A stretch of 64,000 nt of DNA from an uncultured Adlercreutzia sp. (GTDB lineage: Bacteria > Actinomycetota > Coriobacteriia > Coriobacteriales > Eggerthellaceae). Within the stretch, counting starts at the first letter, position 1. Each line of letters opens with the position of its first letter. The notes beneath the pieces are model-generated. The model was not told the DNA's origin. It did no database searches and saw only the letters and a list, made by a program, of their open reading frames with translations. Location of the stretch: contig CAJUSP010000009.1 of NCBI GenBank assembly GCA_910589165.1, positions 49,487 through 113,486 of the forward strand, read 5' to 3'. This document shows positions 33,673 to 40,948 of the stretch, in pieces. The translations under genes were made by a program, and so were the position numbers.

Positions 33673-34344
33673 ATGCACTCCGAGATCGGCATCATATTCG
33701 ACTGCGATGGGACGCTCGTGGATTCTATGGGCGCGTGGCACGATGTGGATCGCACGTTGTGCGCCGAGGCGGGCATTCAGCTGACGGAGGCCGACGCCGA
33801 CGCCATCACGACGATGTCGCTGGAAGAGGCGAGCGCGTATTTGCACGAGCAGTGCGGGCTGGGGGAGAGCACGGCCGCCGTGATGGACCTCATCTTCGAG
33901 CGCATGCGCGCCTTCTACGCTAACGACGTGGAAGCGAAGCCTGGGGCGCTTGCCTTTGTGCGGGCGCTTCACGAGCGCGGCGTGCCCATGGCGGTGGCGT
34001 CGTCCACCTCGCCGGACATGCTGCGCACCTGCCTGGACCGCTGCGGGTTCACGCCGTATTTGCGCGCCATCGTGTCCGTGGACGACCTGAACACCAGCAA
34101 GCGCGAGCCCGCGGTGTACGACTACGCCCGCAGCTTCCTTGGCACCGAGCGCGCGAACACCTGGGGCTTCGAGGACGCCGCCTACGCCCTGGACACCCTG
34201 CGCGACGCCGGCTACCGCACCGCCGCCATCTACGACAACGACATCTCCGGCACCCGCGAGGCCCTCATCGCCCGCGCCGATTTCCTCATCCCCACCTTCG
34301 AAGCCCTCGACCCGGAGACCTTCCTCGCCAAGGCCCGCGCGTAA
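33673..34344 (+). CDS. HAD-superfamily phosphatase (beta-phosphoglucomutase-like)
   Basis: 223 residues. Motif I IIFDCDGTLVDSM, helical C1 cap, motif II VASSTS, motif III Lys in TSKREP and motif IV GFEDAAYA. This pattern is subfamily IA phosphatase or beta-phosphoglucomutase-like; substrate not predictable. It follows the long inverted repeat and has its own GAGAGAGG ribosome site. Confidence 0.85.
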   Translation: MHSEIGIIFDCDGTLVDSMGAWHDVDRTLCAEAGIQLTEADADAITTMSLEEASAYLHEQCGLGESTAAVMDLIFERMRAFYANDVEAKPGALAFVRALHERGVPMAVASSTSPDMLRTCLDRCGFTPYLRAIVSVDDLNTSKREPAVYDYARSFLGTERANTWGFEDAAYALDTLRDAGYRTAAIYDNDISGTREALIARADFLIPTFEALDPETFLAKARA

Positions 34345-34350
34345 AACGTT

Positions 34351-34421
34351 CCGTATTCGGAATAGTTTATTCCAAGATATGCTCCCGAAAACTATTCCGA
34401 ATGCGGTATAGTTTTCGGGAG
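34351..34421. promoter_or_regulatory. Palindromic operator region of the HTH-HipA-like gene
   Basis: CTCCCGAAAACTAT (34382-34395) and ATAGTTTTCGGGAG (34408-34421) are a perfect 14-bp inverted repeat with a 12-base spacer. CCGTATTCGGAATAGTTT (34351-34368) and AAACTATTCCGAATGCGG (34389-34406) form a second, overlapping pair with one mismatch. The region ends 24 bases before the start codon. Overlapping palindromes of this kind suit autoregulation by the HTH protein it precedes. It is also markedly AT-richer than its surroundings. Confidence 0.65.
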
Positions 34422-34445
34422 TTCATTTTTTGCGGAAGGGAACCC

Positions 34446-35864
34446 ATGCTCACCACCAAGGAAGCGGCCCAGCGCCTGGGCATTAGTCCGCGTCGGGTGA
34501 CGGCGCTCATTGAAGCCGGCGCCCTGAAGGCCGAGAAGTTCGGGCGCAGCTGGATGATCGACGAGGCGGCGGTGCAAACGCGACTGAATGCCGCGCCTCA
34601 GCCCGGGCGCCCCGACGCCAAGGCCTCCGACGGGCACGACCGTTTCCGCTACACCCTCATGAGCCGCACGCATCCCGTGCTCGATTTCACCTACAACTTC
34701 CGCACGGGCGAGGCAACGGGCCTCGAGCCGCGCGAGGGGCTGGCGTTCAAGCCCCTCGGCATCGGGCGGCTCGATCGCGCGCCGAACCGCTACGACCTGG
34801 CCCAATGGATTCGCAGCCGGGCCATTCCGGGCGTGCGCCCCAACCTGCCGCGCGCCTTGCGTGAGATGGCCGTCAGCTCGCCGGCAGCGCTCATGTTCGA
34901 ATCCTTGGGGCTCAGCCTGAGCGATCCCTACTGGTTCAAACCCGAAGGCCTCGCAGTTGAGTGGGTCGACGTGAACTACTTCGACAACGGCTACGAGGAA
35001 ACGCTCGGCGACCTGATGCTGGACGGCACGGTGCCGGCGGGGAAGCAGGGCGCCGAAGACACCGCCGCGGGCGGTCGCGGGCCGGCCATCACCCATTCGC
35101 CCGATACCGCCACCAACGGCATGTTGGGGAAGACGTGGGTGCGCCGCGGGGGCACCGACTACCTCATCAAGGGAGGCATGGGCAACGAGAATCGCGAGCC
35201 GTTCAACGAGAAGCTGGCCACGCGCCTGATCGCGCGGCTGCTGCCGACCGACGAGTTCGTCGCCTACGAGGTGGTGGAGCGCCGCGGCCGCGCGTACTCG
35301 TCCTGCGCCAATATGGTGACGGCCGACACCGAGCTCATTCCCGCGCAGGACGTGCTGACCGCGTTCGCCGTGACGGAAGGGCGCGACCTGCACGGGGGGT
35401 ACCGGCGCGCCTTGGCGGAGCTTGGGGTGCCCCACGGGCAGGCGCTCATCGACAAGATGATCGTCGTCGACCACCTCATGGCCAACTTCGATCGCCACAC
35501 CCACAACTTCGGGCTTATCCGGAACGCGGCAACCCTCGACGGCTATCGGGTGGCGCCGCTGTTCGACCACGGCTGCGGCTTCTACAGCCGCGCGACGACG
35601 GCCGAGCTGGAGGCCCGTCCCTACAGCTGGGAGAGCCATCCGTTTCGCGAGTACCCCTCTCAGCAGCTGGCGCTGGTGGAAGACCTGTCGTGGTACGACC
35701 CGGCAGCGTTGGAAGGCTTCATGGACGACATCGCCGGGGTGCTGGGCGAGAATCCGGAGATTGACGAGCGCTTCATCGCCGCCGTGCAGCGCCAGACGGC
35801 CCGGCAGATTAATGCGGTGAATGCGCTGGCGGCCGAGCGCGGCATCGTGGTGGCGGGGTGGTAG
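34446..35864 (+). CDS. HTH (excisionase/MerR-like) fused to a HipA-like kinase domain
   Basis: 472 residues. Residues 1-50 (MLTTKEAAQRLGISPRRVTA and a KAEKFGRSWMID wing) form an excisionase-type helix-turn-helix. The C-terminal part has the HipA/PI3K-like catalytic loop MANFDRHTHNFG, with Asp349, Arg, His, followed by APLFDHGCGF whose Asp would bind metal. TDYLIKGG earlier may hold the ATP-binding Lys. Classical systems have HipB (HTH) and HipA (kinase) as separate proteins; here one polypeptide carries both. Start chosen at 34446 after GGAAGGGAA. Toxin, regulator or both remains open. The next gene starts 4 bases later and may be coupled. Confidence 0.8.
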   Translation: MLTTKEAAQRLGISPRRVTALIEAGALKAEKFGRSWMIDEAAVQTRLNAAPQPGRPDAKASDGHDRFRYTLMSRTHPVLDFTYNFRTGEATGLEPREGLAFKPLGIGRLDRAPNRYDLAQWIRSRAIPGVRPNLPRALREMAVSSPAALMFESLGLSLSDPYWFKPEGLAVEWVDVNYFDNGYEETLGDLMLDGTVPAGKQGAEDTAAGGRGPAITHSPDTATNGMLGKTWVRRGGTDYLIKGGMGNENREPFNEKLATRLIARLLPTDEFVAYEVVERRGRAYSSCANMVTADTELIPAQDVLTAFAVTEGRDLHGGYRRALAELGVPHGQALIDKMIVVDHLMANFDRHTHNFGLIRNAATLDGYRVAPLFDHGCGFYSRATTAELEARPYSWESHPFREYPSQQLALVEDLSWYDPAALEGFMDDIAGVLGENPEIDERFIAAVQRQTARQINAVNALAAERGIVVAGW

Positions 35865-35868
35865 CGCG

Positions 35869-36771
35869 ATGACGTTGGGGCTTTGGGGCAAGCTGCGGGG
35901 GCGCGGCGGGCGCGAGGTGTTTCCGACGATGTTCGGAGAGGCGGCGGTGTACGCCATGCCGGCCGAGGACGGCTCGCTCGTGCGCATGCTGAACGTGGGC
36001 GGTGTGCTGCAATCAGCCACGTATCTGGACGAGCGCTGGGCCGTGTGCCCCTTCGCGTACCTGCGTTCCTTCGACCATATGTTTGAGGCGGCCGGGCTGG
36101 CCGTGCGGCGCGTGCTTATGATAGGCGGGGCCGGGTTCGCCTACCCGAAACAGTTGCTGACCGAGCACCCGGGCGTGAAGCTCGATGCGGTGGAAATCGA
36201 CCCGGCCATGGTGGCCATTGCCCGCTCGCACTTCTTCCTCGATCGCCTGGAAGCGCAGCTGGCCGCCGAGGGCCGCGCCGACGACCTGCGCATTTTCACG
36301 GAGGACGGCGCCGCGTTCCTGCGGGAGGGCGCCCGCAGCGCCTGCGCCCAGCATGCGGAAGCGAAAGCGGCGGAAAGCACCTCGGCCGAAGCGGCGGAAA
36401 GCACCCAGGCCGAAGCGACGGCTGACGGCTACGGTGGTCACGTACCGCACGGATTTTCCGCCTACGACGTTATCGTCATCGATGCCTTCGTCGGCCGCGA
36501 TGCTGTGCCGTTCTTCGCCAGCGACGAGGGCATCGCGGCCGCCAAGGCGCGCCTGACGCCGGGTGGCCTGCTTATGGCCAACTGCGTGGCCGAGTTCACC
36601 GGCGACGCCATGTACCGCCTGTTCTCCCAGGTGGAACGCCTGCGCGACCACTTCGCCGAGGTATACGTCATCGATGCCTCCGACGAAGAATTCGGCGGCG
36701 CCGACAACTACCTCCTCATAGCCACCGACACCCCCTACCCCTTCACCGGCGTCATCCCTTACGGCAACTAG
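35869..36771 (+). CDS. Spermidine-synthase-like (class I methyltransferase fold) protein
   Basis: 300 residues. VLMIGGAGFAYPKQLL and LDAVEIDPAMVAIAR match the nucleotide-binding part of spermidine synthases and related methyltransferases; YDVIVIDAFVG is the next strand. An Ala/Glu/Ser-rich insert with an imperfect repeat (KAAESTSAE, EAAESTQAE) near residues 165-190 interrupts the fold and is atypical. The usual catalytic Asp pair and polyamine-site residues are not obvious, so polyamine synthesis is doubtful. Immediately downstream of the HTH-HipA-like gene. Confidence 0.7.
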   Translation: MTLGLWGKLRGRGGREVFPTMFGEAAVYAMPAEDGSLVRMLNVGGVLQSATYLDERWAVCPFAYLRSFDHMFEAAGLAVRRVLMIGGAGFAYPKQLLTEHPGVKLDAVEIDPAMVAIARSHFFLDRLEAQLAAEGRADDLRIFTEDGAAFLREGARSACAQHAEAKAAESTSAEAAESTQAEATADGYGGHVPHGFSAYDVIVIDAFVGRDAVPFFASDEGIAAAKARLTPGGLLMANCVAEFTGDAMYRLFSQVERLRDHFAEVYVIDASDEEFGGADNYLLIATDTPYPFTGVIPYGN

Positions 36772-38168
36772 TCAATCGAGTAGGGCTCAGAATAGGCCGG
36801 CATCGGCGGCATGATGGCGTCGGCATAAACGTTGGCGGCTTCGTCAGCGTAGGGGAATGGCTCGTCTGTCTTGCCCAGGAGCACGCCGTAGGCGACGTCG
36901 ATTCGCGACTTCCCCGCCTTCATCGCTTCTGCGCTGTAGCGCTCGTAGGGCTCTGCGAGTGCCGTGCCATCGTCGTTGGCCACGAATCCCTCTCGGCGCA
37001 CCTCGACAACTTGGGTCTCGCAGGAGCCATCATCGAAGGTGGCGGTGATGGTGAGAATCGAGCCGTTAACGCTGTTGGCTGGCTTGTTGAGGCCGTTGGC
37101 AAAGTGGTTGTCCGACATCCAGTTGAGCTCCCCAGGATCCTCCGTGTTGGCCGTGTCCAAGTAGCCGAACTGAATGTCTCGAGTGCCGACGCGCGAATCG
37201 TCCTCCTTGCTGAGGTCGATAATCTTCCCCATGCGCTTCATGCGGAACACATCCTGCACGGTGTACCAGTGGCCTTCGTCGTTTTGCACGATCCGATCGT
37301 AGGTGCCAAGAGCGTCGCAATCCTGGTAGCCGGCCAGGCTGCCGCGAAGTCGCGGGTCGAGCAGCCGCAGGCCCACTTTGTATATGCCATGCACGTCGCG
37401 GTCGATGGTCTGGCGGTACAGCTCGCCTTGGGAAACGTGGATCTGCACGCGTGCGATGTTGGATCCTTCCACGGTGAAGGTGTCGGGCCAGAACACCGCC
37501 GTGGTGACCGAGCCGTCCTCTTCGGGCCACATGGTGTCCGAACCGCTTCCGCTTGCGCCGTTCGGGTAGAAGAGGGCGACGGTGGGATTCTCGCCAGCGT
37601 AGGGGTCTCCCCACGAAGAAGTCATGTCCCTGGTCCACGGCGGAAGCTCGCCCTCGGTTTCCGTCGTATCGGAGGGGAGCGCGAGTTCGCTGCCGTCGGC
37701 GGCGTAGGCGCGCAGGGTGAGCCCGGGGCCGGCGGGCGTGGTGTCTTCGATGGGAGAGGAGGTGCCGGAGGTTTGCCCGTCGGGGGCGGCCGAGTCGCCT
37801 GTCGCCCCCTCTGTCTCGGTGTTCATGCCCTCGGCATCGCCCGACTCCGATTCGCCGGGAGTCGCCGAAGGCCGCAGTGCGTCTTCAAGGGCGGGGAGAG
37901 CGACCGGCGCCACGAGCGCAAAGGCAATGGCGGCTGCCAGGCAAGCACCTCCGACGGCGATCCAACGACGGGTGTGGCTGACGCGTGGGGCGAAGGCCCG
38001 CGAAGACGTTCTGTGGGAAGGCGCCATCGGCGTGCGTTCCCCGTCGCCGTCGCAACAGGCCGTTTCGGTGCGAACCGTCTTCAGCGTGCGGTCGGCCAGC
38101 CCTGCAGGAACCCCTTCGTCTTCCACGGCTTCCCGGTAGGCGCGGGCGAAATTGTCATCGAAGCTCAT
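36768..38168 (-). CDS. Membrane anti-sigma factor-like protein
   Basis: 466 residues. A cytoplasmic N-terminus (about 65 residues, MSFDDNFARAYREAVEDEGV...), one membrane helix at residues 69-92, a Ser/Gly/Glu-rich linker and a large exported domain. Its start overlaps the stop of the ECF sigma gene by 4 bases, so the two are coupled; predicted to bind and inhibit that sigma factor until an external signal arrives. No zinc-binding HXXXCXXC motif is seen. The 3' end overlaps the convergent spermidine-synthase-like gene by 4 bases. In-frame sequence upstream to 38513 lies inside the sigma gene. Confidence 0.78.
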   Translation of the reverse strand: MSFDDNFARAYREAVEDEGVPAGLADRTLKTVRTETACCDGDGERTPMAPSHRTSSRAFAPRVSHTRRWIAVGGACLAAAIAFALVAPVALPALEDALRPSATPGESESGDAEGMNTETEGATGDSAAPDGQTSGTSSPIEDTTPAGPGLTLRAYAADGSELALPSDTTETEGELPPWTRDMTSSWGDPYAGENPTVALFYPNGASGSGSDTMWPEEDGSVTTAVFWPDTFTVEGSNIARVQIHVSQGELYRQTIDRDVHGIYKVGLRLLDPRLRGSLAGYQDCDALGTYDRIVQNDEGHWYTVQDVFRMKRMGKIIDLSKEDDSRVGTRDIQFGYLDTANTEDPGELNWMSDNHFANGLNKPANSVNGSILTITATFDDGSCETQVVEVRREGFVANDDGTALAEPYERYSAEAMKAGKSRIDVAYGVLLGKTDEPFPYADEAANVYADAIMPPMPAYSEPYSID

Positions 38169-38680
38169 AGCTGGCCTCCTAGCAGAGTTCGTAGGGTTTT
38201 GCGGGCACGTCGCAGGTGCGAGCGCACGGTGGAGGGCCGCTCGCCGGTCGCTGCCGCAATTTCTTCGCCGGCGAGCCCTTCGAAGTAGAACAGGTGCACA
38301 ACAGTGCGCTGCTTCTCGGTGAGCGCCTCCATGGCCTCGGCGATGCGCGCCGCCGATTCGCTGCGGTTCGCTTGTTCCTCCCGCTGCCGCATCGCCTGGC
38401 GGTCGAGGGTGCGCTCGGCGGCCTCTCGGGCGCGTTCGCCGCCAAGAACGTTCCGCCGCCATGCCGAGCGATGCACGTCGTTGCAGCAGTTCACGGTAGC
38501 GCGCAAGAGCCACGCGCGCTCGTGGTCCGCATCACGAAAGGCGGGGTCGGCGCGGAAAAGCCGCAGGAACACGGTCTGACACACGTCCTCCGCATCGGCC
38601 CCGTTGCGCAGACGGCTGAACGCCAGGCGGTAAACCATGGCGCTCTGGCGGCGGACGATGTCTTCGAATTCCTCGCGCAC
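38165..38680 (-). CDS. ECF RNA polymerase sigma factor
   Basis: 171 residues. Region 2: VYRLAFSRLRNGADAEDVCQTVFLRLF. Region 4: LTEKQRTVVHLFYFEGLAGEEIAAATGERPSTVRSHLRRARKTL (recognition helix after the T-G-E-R turn). Standard size for an ECF sigma-70. The upstream interval 38681-38912 holds two CTCGAAA-containing stretches (about 38719 and 38752) that could form part of an autoregulated promoter, but spacing is not decisive. Confidence 0.92.
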   Translation of the reverse strand: MREEFEDIVRRQSAMVYRLAFSRLRNGADAEDVCQTVFLRLFRADPAFRDADHERAWLLRATVNCCNDVHRSAWRRNVLGGERAREAAERTLDRQAMRQREEQANRSESAARIAEAMEALTEKQRTVVHLFYFEGLAGEEIAAATGERPSTVRSHLRRARKTLRTLLGGQL

Positions 38681-38912
38681 GGCGGCAGCTCCTTTCCCTC
38701 TGCATCATAAAACGGGGCTTCTCTCGAAAATGTTGCAGCACGAGGGATATTTTCTCGAAACGCCTTTCGCAGCCGTTCGATCCTTTTGCCAGAATTCGCC
38801 TGCCTGCACTCTGACCAGCAATTATCTATGATGTTACTCATCGTTGCTTGCTTGGGGCGGTGGTTGTGTTAGCGTGGAGGTGCCGCAGTGAAGACGTGAG
38901 ACGGGAGCAGCT

Positions 38913-39863
38913 ATGCTGAAGGACAACATCAAGCGGCTGCGCCAAGAGCGCGGCATGAGTCAGGGCGACCTAGCCGACCGCGTCCACGTCGTCCGCCAAA
39001 CCGTCTCCAAATGGGAACGCGGCGCTTCCGTTCCCGATGCAGAGTTCCTGCGCGCTCTTGCCCGCGAGCTCGGGACGACCCCCAATGACCTGCTTGGGGA
39101 GGCTGTGGAAGTCGTTCGGGCCTCTGCCCCGGATTCTTCTGACGGGGTTTGCGTCGATGGCGATTCGCTACTTCTGACCGCGGGCTTGCTGCAGACTCGC
39201 GTGATTCAGCGGGACCGTATGGAGACCATCTACCGTTGGACTATCGCGATTGTCGCCATTGCCTGTGTCGCGGCGCTTGCGATCGCAATTGCCTTCACGA
39301 TCAGCCAGCAGGTGAGCAAATTCACCCAGGGTTTTGAGCATGGCTTCGAGCTGGAAGGCAGCTACAGATGTGTGGTTGAGAGCAAGCCTCCAATTTACGC
39401 ATCGTTCGGCTTCACGGAGCCAAGCGTCGGCTTGTGGCAGCTTGCTGACTTCAGCACCGAAAATCCTATTAACGGACGTTTTGTAGCTACGGCTGATCCT
39501 AATCTCTACGAGCTGCAGGACGAGGCCGGGGAGTCGGTAGGTTGGGCAAGCCTCGCCTATGCGGGATCGTTGGCTGGCAAGATGACGGGGCTCATCTATG
39601 TGCAATACGGAGGCGAGTCGTTTCGCTTAGAAAAGTTCGATCGAGGAACGACGCATTACGGCAGGAACTTCACGGCTATGACGGTTACCCACCTCGATGT
39701 TCTGGGCCCCGTCGAGCAGCGTGGCGCTCTTGCTGAGGAATATCCCGAGTCCGATGATTGGGCTGAGGAGTGGTTCGACCTAGATTTCGCTGACGATTGG
39801 TCAGACGAAGCCGGGGAGGAAGTCGAGGGAGGAGGTGCGTCCGAAAGCGGATCGGCGGCCTAA
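38913..39863 (+). CDS. XRE-family HTH protein with one membrane helix
   Basis: 316 residues. HTH at residues 6-60 (IKRLRQERGMSQGDLADRVH, VVRQTVSKWERG), linker, membrane helix about residues 108-130 (WTIAIVAIACVAALAIAIAF), and a C-terminal extracytoplasmic domain ending in a very acidic tail. A membrane-bound repressor or sensor design. Its target is unknown; the sigma factor operon upstream runs the other way from a shared 232-base interval. Confidence 0.85.
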   Translation: MLKDNIKRLRQERGMSQGDLADRVHVVRQTVSKWERGASVPDAEFLRALARELGTTPNDLLGEAVEVVRASAPDSSDGVCVDGDSLLLTAGLLQTRVIQRDRMETIYRWTIAIVAIACVAALAIAIAFTISQQVSKFTQGFEHGFELEGSYRCVVESKPPIYASFGFTEPSVGLWQLADFSTENPINGRFVATADPNLYELQDEAGESVGWASLAYAGSLAGKMTGLIYVQYGGESFRLEKFDRGTTHYGRNFTAMTVTHLDVLGPVEQRGALAEEYPESDDWAEEWFDLDFADDWSDEAGEEVEGGGASESGSAA

Positions 39864-39883
39864 ACAAGAGCGCATTGACCGAG

Positions 39884-40069
39884 TGGTCACAAACTCGGCC
39901 GCAGCTGAACTTTTTGCGCCCAAGCACGGCATTTTGGTCACGAAACACGCCTCAGCTGAAGTCCGAATTCAGGAAATATCAGCTGAGAGGCAAAACGTGA
40001 CCAAATCCGGCCCCGCCAGCAAACAAGAAGCTGCAAAAGTTCAGGCCAGAGCCATTTTGTGACCAAATT
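39884..40069. repeat. Intergenic inverted-repeat cluster B (motif TTTGGTCAC...CAGCTGAA)
   Basis: Four related units fill the interval after the XRE gene. Forward units lie at 39884-39917 and 39932-39960; reverse units at 39979-40005 and 40033-40069. Each has TGGTCAC at one end and a CAGCTGAA or CTGAACTTTTGC part at the other. The first and fourth pair with each other best, as do the second and third, giving a nested hairpin. Bases 40070-40164 hold nothing else I recognise. Confidence 0.7.
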
Positions 40070-40164
40070 CCAAAGCGACAAAAACGTAAGGTGCGTGCAA
40101 CGTGGGGGTAAGTGGGGGCTGCCATGATAGGGACATCGAGAAAATCAGCGGACGGAAGGGGCTG

Positions 40165-40254
40165 ATGGCAATGATGTCGATGATTCTGGGCGCGCTCATG
40201 ATGGTGGTGGCCGTGGCGGCGCTAGCGGGGTGCATCGCAACCTGCGGGCTGTAG
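40165..40254 (+). CDS. 29-residue single-pass membrane peptide
   Basis: MAMMSMILGALMMVVAVAALAGCIATCGL, that is, one hydrophobic helix ending in two cysteines. The ATG has GGAAGGGG three bases upstream. Unknown function; small membrane peptides often regulate larger membrane proteins or respond to stress. Supported by start, Shine-Dalgarno and composition only; an Ala/Gly/Met-rich GC-rich frame could arise by chance. Confidence 0.45.
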   Translation: MAMMSMILGALMMVVAVAALAGCIATCGL

Positions 40255-40383
40255 CGGCGATAGGCGGCGCGCCAACGCGGCCGCGCCGCCTGCAGCTGAG
40301 GTGAAGTCTGCGTAACGAAAGGGGGCGCGCGGGAAAGACCTGCTACAATGGCTCCATTCGACCTGACTTTCGAGGAGGACTCA

Positions 40384-40617
40384 ATGGACTTCGACTTCAC
40401 CACTATGGGCATGGGCGGCAACGAACTGCTCGTCCTCGCTATTCCGGCGGCCGTGGCGCTGGTGTCCATGATCATCATGCTGGTGATCTTCTATCTCATC
40501 ATCAAGCGCGCCGTGTACGCCGGCTTCAAGAAGTTCTACCGCGAAGCCCAGCAGAACGAGCAGGCCGCCGCCCAGGCCAAGGCCCAGGCCGCGCAGAACC
40601 CGCCCGCGCAAAGCTAG
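40384..40617 (+). CDS. 77-residue single-pass membrane protein
   Basis: An exported N-terminus (MDFDFTTMGMGGNEL), one helix (LVLAIPAAVALVSMIIMLVIFYLII), then a basic stretch KRAVYAGFKKFYREA and an Ala/Gln-rich cytoplasmic tail with coiled-coil character. GGAGG is ideally placed for the ATG at 40384; an ATG at 40348 lacks one. TACAAT at 40344 may be its -10 box. Function unknown. Confidence 0.75.
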   Translation: MDFDFTTMGMGGNELLVLAIPAAVALVSMIIMLVIFYLIIKRAVYAGFKKFYREAQQNEQAAAQAKAQAAQNPPAQS

Positions 40618-40725
40618 GCGCTCATCTGCATCTTTCGTGAAGTTCCCCTTCCGCTTGCAACAAACGGCCCCGCAAAACCGTCTTAAAGGTAGAGGCGCGG
40701 CCCGCGCGAACGGAAGGGGTTTTTC

Positions 40726-40812
40726 ATGCACAAATTCAGCGATACCATGGCGGTTATCGGCCTGGCCATTGTCTTCATAGCCATCGCCATGATGATCGCC
40801 TGCTGGGGCTAG
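40726..40812 (+). CDS. 28-residue single-pass membrane peptide
   Basis: Starts MHKFSDTMAVIGLAIVFIAI and ends AMMIACWG, one hydrophobic helix with a C-terminal Cys. GGAAGGGG lies six bases before the ATG, the same Shine-Dalgarno as the 40165 peptide. The two peptides flank the 77-residue membrane protein, so three small membrane proteins sit in 650 bases. Function unknown. Confidence 0.5.
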   Translation: MHKFSDTMAVIGLAIVFIAIAMMIACWG

Positions 40813-40948
40813 GACGCACGATCCGACGGCGTGGGTTTCCCTTCCGCCGTCGCCGCGCCGTGGCGTTGTCCGAAAAATTCTGCCACCGTGTCACACGGGG
40901 CATGCCGAAGCTCGTCAAAGGAAGAAACGTCGAACGGAAGGACAGCCT

